64,000 bases of DNA, taken from Anaerolineaceae bacterium (lineage in GTDB: Bacteria > Chloroflexota > Anaerolineae > Aggregatilineales > Phototrophicaceae). Shown one piece after another: positions 15,878 through 23,468 of the stretch. The notes under the pieces were generated by a model. The model saw nothing but the letters and a program-made list of their open reading frames with translations, did not search any database and was not told the DNA's origin. The stretch covers positions 1 to 64,000 of the forward strand of contig JACKCG010000003.1 of assembly GCA_020634135.1 (NCBI GenBank). Direction: 5' to 3'. The translations under genes and the position numbers were made by a program. How positions within the stretch are numbered: the stretch's first letter is position 1; every line of letters starts with the position of its first letter.

Positions 15878-16875
15878 GACGATTCCTGATTTATGGGCTG
15901 TTCGCGCTGGTGGCGGTATCCGGCCTGACGGTAGGTTCTGCGGCCAGTGACTTTATCGCTACGGTGGACGTAGACAGCGCCTTCGCCCGCGTGCTGCCCG
16001 TCCGGGACGCCGAAGCCACCGCCTCACTGTTCAAGAACGAACGGCTGGAAGCCATCAGCCGCAACCTGGATGGAACGTGGTTCGAGATGCGCCGTCCAGG
16101 CCGCGTGAACAGTCTGGGCTGGGTGTTCGGGGAAGTGCTGGAATGGGATTTCCAGCCGGAACTGCTGCCACTGGGCGACCTGACCACTGGTGTTGTCGGG
16201 CCGTCGCCGCTGACCTACACGCCGGATTACGCCGTCTTCATGAATGAGTCGCCTACGCTGCGGACTCAGCCGCTGCGGAACAGCCGGCGCGTCCCTGGTG
16301 TGACCATCCCCTTCAGTGTAACGCTGCCGGTGCTGGCACGTAACCAGGATGGCTCGTGGCTGTTCGTCAATTATCTGGGGTATCAGGGCTGGGTCGTGGC
16401 CTTTGCCGGGCGCGAACTGCCGGATGTGCTGGAAATCCCGCAAGCGGTGAATCTGCCGCCGCTGGAGAATGTGCCGACAGAGATCATCCCGGTGGAACTG
16501 CAACAGGCGCAGGTTGACCGGCTGCGGGCCTTCATTAACGAACGGCGCGAGTACGCCGCCGGGCTGGAATCGTTCTGGTGGCGCGTGTTCCGGGGGGAAG
16601 TCATGCCATGCAACCCGCCGCCCGAACTGGTTGATTACCCTTACACCGAAAATGATGTGCGCGAACTGCCGGAATTGCAACGCTACGCGCCTCGCCTGGT
16701 AACGGCGGTGGACTATATGCAGACCTCACAAGGGCTGCTCACGGAGTGCGGAGTCGTCTCACCGGTGGATGTGGTGACAGCACGCGACAGCGCGATCAAC
16801 GCCCGTATCATCTTCGATGCGACGCTGGAGGCGCTGCAAGTCCTGGAAGAGGATGTCATTTACCGGGGACGGTGA
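15874..16875 (+). CDS. Exported double-SH3 protein, last gene of the operon
   Basis: The start at 15874 overlaps the preceding stop by ATGA and follows GGAGGG by 7 bases. The 333-residue product has a signal peptide (R-R-F-L-I-Y-G-L-F-A-L), two SH3-like segments (residues about 27-90 and 110-175, the second with P-T-L-R-T-Q-P and W-L-F-V-N-Y-L-G-Y-Q-G-W) and a helical C-terminal domain. The motif F-W-W-R-V-F-R-G-E and a Cys followed by N-P-P-P-E near residue 245, plus a second Cys near 290, match the C-terminal domain of the gene at 11462-12445. A palindromic repeat at 16955-16980 separates it from the convergent SH3 gene. Confidence 0.72.
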   Translation: MRRFLIYGLFALVAVSGLTVGSAASDFIATVDVDSAFARVLPVRDAEATASLFKNERLEAISRNLDGTWFEMRRPGRVNSLGWVFGEVLEWDFQPELLPLGDLTTGVVGPSPLTYTPDYAVFMNESPTLRTQPLRNSRRVPGVTIPFSVTLPVLARNQDGSWLFVNYLGYQGWVVAFAGRELPDVLEIPQAVNLPPLENVPTEIIPVELQQAQVDRLRAFINERREYAAGLESFWWRVFRGEVMPCNPPPELVDYPYTENDVRELPELQRYAPRLVTAVDYMQTSQGLLTECGVVSPVDVVTARDSAINARIIFDATLEALQVLEEDVIYRGR

Positions 16876-16954
16876 GGTTTTGTGACATGGGGGACGATGC
16901 CATTTCAGTTTAGAGATTATCTGAGAAGAAGTCCGCAGGCGGGTTAGCCTGAAG

Positions 16955-16980
16955 AGGGGCGCACGATGGTGTGCGCCCCT
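16955..16980. repeat. Palindromic repeat between convergent genes
   Basis: AGGGGCGCAC and GTGCGCCCCT are perfect 10-base arms around GATGGT. It belongs to the same family as the repeat at 2727-2754. It has no T-tract on either strand, so a terminator role is possible but not shown. Confidence 0.75.
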
Positions 16981-17054
16981 GCACCTGAAATTGGGGTATG
17001 TTGTGTCAGTAGAGGAGGGCTGGCAACCCTCCCGGAAACCGCAGCGACAGGCGT

Positions 17055-17798
17055 TTATCCCGGCGGGGGTGGGGTGGGCGTGTACGGGCCGGTGTAGGCT
17101 TTCTCGAACGTGCCGCCAGTTTGCAGCAGGCAGACCTGCTGCCAGTTGTAGCGGCGTGGGCTGTCGGTCCAGTAAGGGGCGACGCGCCAGGTATACGTTC
17201 CGCCTTCCCAGGGCAGGTCTTCCAGCAGAATGACCGCTTCAGTGGTTTCGCTGTCAAAGGGGGTGCGGTTGCCAGTGGGCGAGATGGCGATCACGCTGTA
17301 GACGTTGGCGCCCTGTAAACCGGGATAGGTGACGGTGATCCGGTCACCGCTGTTGAAGTCTCCGCTCTGGGTGAAGCCGCCCTGCCACTGGGTACAGATT
17401 TCACTCGAAAGGTCGAAGCCTTCCGGCACACGTCCGTTCCGGTCACGCGGGAGCAGGCGCGACCCGGCCAGCGGGATGGAGTTAAAGGCCACGCTGGTAC
17501 GCGCCAGGCGGGCATACAACCAGGCGTCAGAATCCCCAAACTGAATTTTCAGCCACTGGCGGCCATCCCAACGGTTAAAAAAGTCGCCGGAACGCCCGAT
17601 GATGACCACCGACGTATCGCGCACCAATCGCCCGATGGCGTTATAAGCGAAGTCCGGGCCGACCCGCACTTCAGCCTGGTCTACGGTAATCAGGCCGTAA
17701 ATGGTGTCAATGGTCGTATCCTGCGCCAGCGCCACGCTGAAGAGCAGGAGCACCGCGCCCAGCCCGATCCATAGCAGCGCCCATCGAAATTTCCGCAT
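17055..17798 (-). CDS. Exported single-SH3 protein
   Basis: Two adjacent ATGs lie at 17801 and 17798. The second has better spacing from AAGGAGG, giving 247 residues. A signal peptide (R-W-A-L-L-W-I-G-L-G-A-V-L-L-L) is followed by an SH3-like segment (residues about 36-100; E-V-R-V-G-P-D-F-A-Y and W-L-K-I-Q-F-G) and a beta-sandwich C-terminal domain (about 130-235) with T-Y-T-W-R-V-A-P-Y-W that resembles an Ig-like or Ig-associated fold. It ends in Pro-rich T-P-T-P-P-P-P-G. It is convergent with the six-gene exported operon and shares its domain vocabulary, so it may belong to the same biological process. Confidence 0.7.
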   Translation of the reverse strand: MRKFRWALLWIGLGAVLLLFSVALAQDTTIDTIYGLITVDQAEVRVGPDFAYNAIGRLVRDTSVVIIGRSGDFFNRWDGRQWLKIQFGDSDAWLYARLARTSVAFNSIPLAGSRLLPRDRNGRVPEGFDLSSEICTQWQGGFTQSGDFNSGDRITVTYPGLQGANVYSVIAISPTGNRTPFDSETTEAVILLEDLPWEGGTYTWRVAPYWTDSPRRYNWQQVCLLQTGGTFEKAYTGPYTPTPPPPG

Positions 17799-17969
17799 CA
17801 TCCCCTCCTTCGTGTGATGTCGTTACCTTGATTGTATACCAGGGCGACACTCGAATGAAACAACGCTTGGGCTACGTTCGCTCAACGCCCCTTGAACACG
17901 AGGATATAGGCCAATCCAGACCGGGAATCAACAAATCGTGCTTTTGCCCCTATAATAGAAAAAACCATA

Positions 17970-18169
17970 GGACTTGCGCAGTTGCCTGAGGGACAAGGGT
18001 TAAGCACAGCAGCTTAAAGATTAAATACGGGTTTCCTGTAGGGACAGGCTGCTGCCTGTGCGGCGGACGCCAGGAATAGCGCCCCTGCGAAGAACGACCA
18101 CCGTACTGATTCTTCAAAGAGCTGACGCCCTTGCTCAACCAGAAACTCTCTTCACTGCGTAACTTCTGA
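17970..18169. mobile_element. MITE-like element, copy A (about 200 bp)
   Basis: The left end GGACTTGCGCAGTTG and right end CACTGCGTAACTTCTGA are inverted relatives of each other. The segments next to the ends (GCCTGAGGGACAAGGG on the left; TTGCTCAACCAGAAACTCTC on the right) match copy B at 32982-33065 read on the other strand. A double-hairpin repeat (18038-18087) sits inside. It has no coding capacity for a transposase. It occupies most of the 445-base gap between the SH3 gene and the methyltransferase. Confidence 0.7.
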
Positions 18170-18243
18170 ACGATACGGTTGGTTTACCTGTTGATATTCC
18201 CCCCATTAGGCAGCCTGCCACCGGCTGATAAGTTGAGGTTGTT

Positions 18244-19140
18244 ATGCGAAAGCCAGAGTCCCAACCGAAAATCTGTGATTACGAAGGGTCGAATTACCGT
18301 GTTGACTTCTGGGAAGGCAAGGGGCGCGACTACGAAGACCAGGTCGAACGCATCGCGTTACGGCGGCTTCTGCCGGGGAACGGGCGGCGTTTGCTGGAAG
18401 TCGGCGCGGGGTTCGGGCGGCTGACCAATGAGTATCACGCCTATGAACAGGTGGTGCTGCTGGACTATTCGTTTTCGCAGCTTCAGTATGCCCGCGAGAA
18501 TTTAGGGGATGGACGCTTCCTGTACGTGGCGGCGGATGCCTACCGCCTGCCATTCCGCCCCGGCGTATTCGATGCGGTGACGATGATCCGCGTGATCCAT
18601 CACATGGCGGATGTCGCGGCGGTGATGCGCCAGATTCGCCGGGCGCTGGTGCCGGGCGGGGTGTTTATCCTGGAACATGCGAATAAGCGCAATATCAAAG
18701 CCATGCTGCGCTTTGCGACAGGCCGCCAGGCGTGGAATCCGTATGATTACAAGCCGGTGGAATTTGTGGAACTCAACTTTGATTTCCACCCGGAATACAT
18801 TGTCCAGCAGTTAGAGCAGGCTCAGTTCAAGCTGGACATTCGCTTTCCGGTGTCATTTTTCCGGGTTGACTTCCTCAAGAATGCGCTGCCAACCGGGTTT
18901 CTGGCGGGGCTGGATGGCCTGCTTCAGCATACGGGGATGCTGTATACCCCCAGTATTTTCACGCGCAGTTATGCCGCCGGGAACACCCCCGATAACCTGG
19001 CTGCCCCTTCGCTTTTTGTCTGCCCGGATGATAGCGGCGAACTCACGCACGATGGCGACACGCTGGTCTGCCACCAGTGCGGGAAAACATGGGTGCAGCG
19101 CGACGGCATCTATGACTTCAAAGCTCCGGCGAATGAGTGA
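18244..19140 (+). CDS. SAM-dependent methyltransferase with C-terminal Trm112-like zinc-ribbon segment
   Basis: The 298-residue protein has a class I methyltransferase core: motif I L-L-E-V-G-A-G-F-G-R-L near residue 45, an acidic end of strand 2 (L-L-D-Y-S), A-A-D-A-Y-R-L-P-F near 97, and I-R-V-I-H-H-M followed by L-V-P-G-G-V-F-I-L-E. After about 60 less conserved residues comes a C-terminal stretch of about 40 residues (V-C-P-D-D-S-G-E-L and C-H-Q-C-G-K-T-W, then D-G-I-Y-D-F) like Trm112-type ribbons. It lacks one of the usual four Cys (D in place of C). The substrate is not evident. A GAGG motif precedes the ATG. Confidence 0.82.
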   Translation: MRKPESQPKICDYEGSNYRVDFWEGKGRDYEDQVERIALRRLLPGNGRRLLEVGAGFGRLTNEYHAYEQVVLLDYSFSQLQYARENLGDGRFLYVAADAYRLPFRPGVFDAVTMIRVIHHMADVAAVMRQIRRALVPGGVFILEHANKRNIKAMLRFATGRQAWNPYDYKPVEFVELNFDFHPEYIVQQLEQAQFKLDIRFPVSFFRVDFLKNALPTGFLAGLDGLLQHTGMLYTPSIFTRSYAAGNTPDNLAAPSLFVCPDDSGELTHDGDTLVCHQCGKTWVQRDGIYDFKAPANE

Positions 19141-19253
19141 CATGGACGGATAAGGCAGCGCCCGTATCGTTAGAACCCCGCTGTTTTTTTCGGTTGTTTC
19201 GGGTAGTATTGGCGGCAGTTTTCCGCACAACCTGAGGTTCAAACGCCTGCACT

Positions 19254-21926
19254 ATGTCCACCCATTTCGCAACCTATACGCCCGATCACGATGGCACTAT
19301 CCGCCACTGGCTGGCCTGCGGCCCGGTGGCATCCCGGCTGACACAATTAGCGCAGGTACTCCCGGAAACCGGCAGCCCGCACGGTCACCAGAAACGCTGG
19401 ACGCTCAATTACTGGGCCTATCACCCGGAAGTGATACAACTCAAGCAGCGTGTACACGCCCGGATTGCCCCGTTTGACTGGTCGCCTGGGGCGCTCCCCG
19501 TCCTCGACCAACCGGCGCCGGGCGGCCTGCGCTGGCGTTACGCGGTCACACAAGAAGACCGGATGCTCGATTTCAGCCGCTTTAACTTCCAGCCGTCAGC
19601 CATGCGCGGGTGGGCCTTCACCATCCTGCACAGTGAGCAGGCCGAAACGCTCCCGGTGGAGATTTATACCATCGGGCCGGTACAGCTCTGGCTGAACGAC
19701 GCGCTGGCCTATCAGTACGACGATACCTTCAGCTATGTCGCGCCGCTTACAGTGAAAACCGAACTGCACCTCCAGCCAGGCGCGAACCACCTGTATCTGC
19801 ACGGCCTGATGATGGGCTGGCGGGAGGCGCGGCTGGCGCTGGGGCTGCGCTTGCTGGAGACGCCACCGCTGGCGGTGCGGCTGCCCATCGGCGCTGTTGA
19901 GCCGGCGCAGTGGAGCGCAGCAGATACCGGATTAGCGCACCTGAAACTCAAGCAGTTCGCTTTCCCGGATAACCAGGGGAGCATCACGCTGGATGAGGCC
20001 GCCCCCGCTCCGCTCACAGTGGATGTCACGGTGACGATTCCCGACATCCCCAGCCCCTGGGGGCAGTATGTCGCCAGGGACATCCCCCACGCCGCCGCAC
20101 GCCTGACACTGCAACCCGGCGAGAGCGCGGCGCTCCCGCTGACCGAGACTGTCGCCGGGGCGATGGCGCGGCTGCCCGGAGAGAACACACTCGACCTCAC
20201 CATCCGTCCGGTGGATGGTACGCCCATCCAGCAGCGTTACAAAATCTGGCTGAGCACCAACCGGTACAGCCACCAGCCCTACGGCGATTACGAGAGCCGC
20301 CGCCAGGAAGCGCTCGAACACCTGGCAAGCATGGACTATGACGTATTCGCGGCGATGGCGGCGATAGAAACCGGGCGCAAAACCGAGATTTCTCCGGCGG
20401 CGGTGGCGATTGCCTGCGGCTTCCTGCAAAACCGCTTCGACTGCGCCGATTTCTACGCGCTGAGTCTGCTGGCGCTGCTTTACCGTTTTGGCGACCATCC
20501 TGCGCTGCTGCCCGCCGAGCGCGAGCAGATCGAGACAACCTTCCTCAACTTCAAGTTCTGGATTGACGAACCGGGGCTGGATGGCATGTGCTACTGCACC
20601 GAAAACCACCAGATTCTCTTTCATGTAACCGGCTACCTGGCCGGGCAGTTCTGGCGTGACCGTGTGTTCGCCAACAGCGGTTACACCGGGGCAGCGCAGA
20701 TGCGGCGGGCGCTTGACCGTATCCAGTCGTGGATACTGCGGCGGCTGGCAGGCGGCTTCTCCGAATGGGACTCAAACGCCTATCTGACGATGGACGTGTT
20801 CGCCATGCTGGCGCTGGTCGAGTTTGCCGAGAGTCCCCGCCTGCGCGAGATGGCGACGACGCTGCTACACAAGACATTCTTCATGATCGCGTCGCAGTCC
20901 TTCCGGGGAGCGCACGGCAGCACGCACGGGCGCTGTTATGTCGAAGGGCTGAAGTCGGCGCGGGTCGAAAACACCGCCAATCTCCAGCGTATCGGCTGGG
21001 GCATGGGCATTTTTAACGGGGAAACGCGGGCTACCGGCCTGCTGGCGATGGCGCGGCGTTACCGTGTGCCGGACATCCTGCAGAAAATCGGGGGAGACAC
21101 CGAACGAACCGTCGTCACCCGCGCCCGTTCTCATGCGGCCTACCGCCCGCAGTTCGATATGCACAGCGGGACATGGGATGTGCGCACCATCACCCGCCGC
21201 AGCCCCGATACCATGCTGGCCGCAGCGGTCAACCACCGCCCCGGCGCGATGGGCGTGCAGCAGCATCTGTGGCAGGCTACGCTGAGTCCCGAAGCGGCGG
21301 TGTTTACGACCTATCCCGGCAACAGCCAGGAACACGGGCAGGCGCGTCCGAATTTCTGGGCAGGGTCGGTGCGGCTGCCGCGTGTGGCGCTATCCGGCAG
21401 AACCGCCCTCTGCCTTTACCAGGTCGAGGCTGGTATCGGGCTGGGCTTCACGCACGCCTATTTCCCAACGGCTGCGTTTGACGAGTGGACGATGGCGGGA
21501 CAGTGGGCGTTCGCCCGTGTTGGCGCGGGCTATGTCGCGCTGTGGGGCGATGGCGATCTGCGGTTGACCGAGCATGGAGCGCACGCCGGACAGGAACTCC
21601 GCAGCAGCGGGGCGGGCGAAGCCTGGCTGTGCCATGTGGGGAGCGCGGCGGAAGATGGCGACTTCACGGCCTTCCGGGGTAAGGTCATGCAGCATACCCC
21701 GCAGCCCGGTGACTCGGCGTTACGGTGGCGCGCGCCGGAGGGGAGCGAGCTCTCCCTGAGGTGGGAAGGCCCGTTCATGGTGAACGGCCAGCCGGTGAAC
21801 GAAGCTGACTTCTCGCACTATGACAACACCTACACGCACACGCCGCTGGGGGCCGATGTGATGGAACTGCGTTTCGGGGATGATATGCTGCGGCTCGACC
21901 TGCGGCGCGGACGGGTGCTGGAGTAG
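19254..21926 (+). CDS. Large putative polysaccharide lyase-like enzyme of unassigned family
   Basis: The 890-residue protein has no signal peptide. The N-terminal third is beta-rich (residues 1-330) and reads like jelly-roll or carbohydrate-binding modules. Residues about 345-590 are helical and look like an (alpha/alpha) toroid: Y-C-T-E-N-H-Q-I-L-F-H near 448 and S-E-W-D-S-N-A-Y near 500 are strikingly conserved-looking. The C-terminal 290 residues are beta-sandwich-like, with H-S-G-T-W-D-V-R near 641. Toroid plus sandwich is the plan of heparinase, alginate and hyaluronate lyases. I cannot place it in a known PL or GH family. The KdgF-like and SDR pair at 54 kb would suit products of uronate-releasing lyases, but the link is distant. 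Confidence 0.5.
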   Translation: MSTHFATYTPDHDGTIRHWLACGPVASRLTQLAQVLPETGSPHGHQKRWTLNYWAYHPEVIQLKQRVHARIAPFDWSPGALPVLDQPAPGGLRWRYAVTQEDRMLDFSRFNFQPSAMRGWAFTILHSEQAETLPVEIYTIGPVQLWLNDALAYQYDDTFSYVAPLTVKTELHLQPGANHLYLHGLMMGWREARLALGLRLLETPPLAVRLPIGAVEPAQWSAADTGLAHLKLKQFAFPDNQGSITLDEAAPAPLTVDVTVTIPDIPSPWGQYVARDIPHAAARLTLQPGESAALPLTETVAGAMARLPGENTLDLTIRPVDGTPIQQRYKIWLSTNRYSHQPYGDYESRRQEALEHLASMDYDVFAAMAAIETGRKTEISPAAVAIACGFLQNRFDCADFYALSLLALLYRFGDHPALLPAEREQIETTFLNFKFWIDEPGLDGMCYCTENHQILFHVTGYLAGQFWRDRVFANSGYTGAAQMRRALDRIQSWILRRLAGGFSEWDSNAYLTMDVFAMLALVEFAESPRLREMATTLLHKTFFMIASQSFRGAHGSTHGRCYVEGLKSARVENTANLQRIGWGMGIFNGETRATGLLAMARRYRVPDILQKIGGDTERTVVTRARSHAAYRPQFDMHSGTWDVRTITRRSPDTMLAAAVNHRPGAMGVQQHLWQATLSPEAAVFTTYPGNSQEHGQARPNFWAGSVRLPRVALSGRTALCLYQVEAGIGLGFTHAYFPTAAFDEWTMAGQWAFARVGAGYVALWGDGDLRLTEHGAHAGQELRSSGAGEAWLCHVGSAAEDGDFTAFRGKVMQHTPQPGDSALRWRAPEGSELSLRWEGPFMVNGQPVNEADFSHYDNTYTHTPLGADVMELRFGDDMLRLDLRRGRVLE

Positions 21927-22000
21927 GAGAGACCATTCCTGTCGTCCGCATTCCAGCGGCCTCTATGCTCTTTGAAAAATTAGCATTGTGATTGCCATTC

Positions 22001-22051
22001 GTTGGGACGCCATTTTTGGCGTGCGCCGGACAGACAGAAGCCTGTTCCTAC
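22001..22051. repeat. Double-hairpin dispersed repeat
   Basis: Two consecutive hairpins: GGGACGCCATTTTTGGCGT followed by GGACAG...CTGTTCC. The same two-hairpin layout and boundary (GTAGGGAC at one end) occur at 18038-18087 and 26593-26643. It lies between convergent genes. Confidence 0.7.
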
Positions 22052-22082
22052 TTCTATTTCCCCCCAAAACACCCTTCCCGCA

Positions 22083-23297
22083 TCATTTCAGCTGCCGCAT
22101 AATTTTCTCGATATCGTGTATCCAGCCACGCACCTTGTCGGCTTCTGCCCCACCATTGTCAATACATCGCTGGAAATCGGCGTTGGCCTGCGACAAATCA
22201 CCCTTGTCCTTATAGACGACACCACGATTTCGAAAGGCTTCGGCATACCGAGGATTGAGGCGGATGGCCTCGTTGAAATCACTGATCGCGCCGTCCAGGT
22301 CACCTTTGTTGTATCGTGCATTCCCCCGGTTGTTGTAGGGCAAGTGTAATTCGGGATTTTTGAGTTCAATAGATTGCGTGTAATCGCTGATCGCGCCGTC
22401 CAGATTGTCTTTGCTTTTCAGTGCATTCCCCCGGTTGTTGTAGGCTTCGGCATACTGAGGATTGAGGCGGATGGCCTCGTTGTAATCGCTGATCGCGCCG
22501 TCCAGGTCGCCTTTGTTGTATCGTGCATTTCCTCGGTTGTTGTAGGGCAAGTGTAAATTGGGGTTTTTGAGTTCAATAGATTGCGTGTAATCGCTGATCG
22601 CGCCGTCCAGGTCGCCTTTGTTGGAGCGTGCAAGCCCCCGGTTGTTGTAAGCGATTGCATAGTAAGGATTGAGGCGAATGGCCTCATCATAGGCAGTGAT
22701 AGCAGCAGCATAATCTTTTGCTTCCCCGCTATTGTATCCTCGCTCAAACCACTGTTCTGCCGTGAGCTGCGCTTCTTTCACGGTAGGCCGGGCGGCTTCG
22801 TTGGCCTGCGCCCGCTGCACGGCGGATTCGTCACTTTTGGGTGTCGGGTGCAGGATCACGTCCAGCGGCTTATTCAAAAAGCGCCCCCGCAGCCGATCCA
22901 TCGCTTCGTCAAAATAATCGGGGGGAATGTTCAAATAGTTATATTGCGACAGGACGGCAAGTTTCCCGACCAGGTACTGCTGCACATCGTTGAAGCTGAA
23001 CTGGTCAAACATCAGCGGCACCATATTGCGTTTCAACTCCAGCGCGTATTCGATCTCCCGCCGCAGCCAGTCATTCGGATCGGCGCAGCGTTCCAACGCG
23101 CTCGGCGTCAGTACCACGATGAAATGCGCCCGCGCCGCAATTTGCCCCAAAATGATGCGCTCGAACGATCCCGCGTCTATGCTCTCGAAATCCAGAAAGC
23201 AGCGATAGCCGTGCGCCGTCAAATTCTGGTACACCGCCCGTGCCATATAGATGTTCGTCCGCCGGTAGCTGATGAAAACCGTCTTCTCAATCTGCAT
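22083..23297 (-). CDS. TIR-TPR protein
   Basis: Residues 5-140 form a TIR domain: V-F-I-S-Y-R-R at the first strand, D-F-E-S-I near 36, and W-L-R-R-E-I-E-Y-A-L near 77-86, where E81 is at the position of the catalytic glutamate of NAD-cleaving TIR domains. After a linker with Pro and charged residues (about 145-175) come six tetratricopeptide repeats, four of which are nearly identical pairs. Bacterial TIR proteins act in defence or as NADases triggered by a sensor; TPRs would be the sensor or the assembly module. The start has GAGGG 7 bases upstream. It stands alone on its strand, so if it is a defence gene it is a single-gene one. Enzymatic activity is inferred from the Glu only. Confidence 0.82.
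   Translation of the reverse strand: MQIEKTVFISYRRTNIYMARAVYQNLTAHGYRCFLDFESIDAGSFERIILGQIAARAHFIVVLTPSALERCADPNDWLRREIEYALELKRNMVPLMFDQFSFNDVQQYLVGKLAVLSQYNYLNIPPDYFDEAMDRLRGRFLNKPLDVILHPTPKSDESAVQRAQANEAARPTVKEAQLTAEQWFERGYNSGEAKDYAAAITAYDEAIRLNPYYAIAYNNRGLARSNKGDLDGAISDYTQSIELKNPNLHLPYNNRGNARYNKGDLDGAISDYNEAIRLNPQYAEAYNNRGNALKSKDNLDGAISDYTQSIELKNPELHLPYNNRGNARYNKGDLDGAISDFNEAIRLNPRYAEAFRNRGVVYKDKGDLSQANADFQRCIDNGGAEADKVRGWIHDIEKIMRQLK
22232..22645. repeat. Two tandem 207-base units in the TPR array
   Basis: Two successive units of 69 codons (a 35-residue TPR plus a 34-residue TPR) are almost identical in protein and DNA. Each contains G-D/N-L-D-G-A-I-S-D-Y-T-Q-S-I-E-L-K-N-P and R-Y-N-K-G-D-L-D-G-A-I-S-D. 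The near-identity at DNA level implies a recent duplication or ongoing homogenisation. Confidence 0.85.
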
Positions 23298-23468
23298 GGG
23301 TGTTCCCTCGGCGCTGCTGCACTTGTGGTATGGGAGTTATTATACTCAGCGTCTGTCCGTTCACCAACCATCCTGCCCATAAAGGTAGTAGATAATGCCC
23401 CCGATTTTCAGTATTGTAGAGGGGTGATATTTCGGACTCAATAAAGAACGTTTGTGAGGGGTGGTCGT

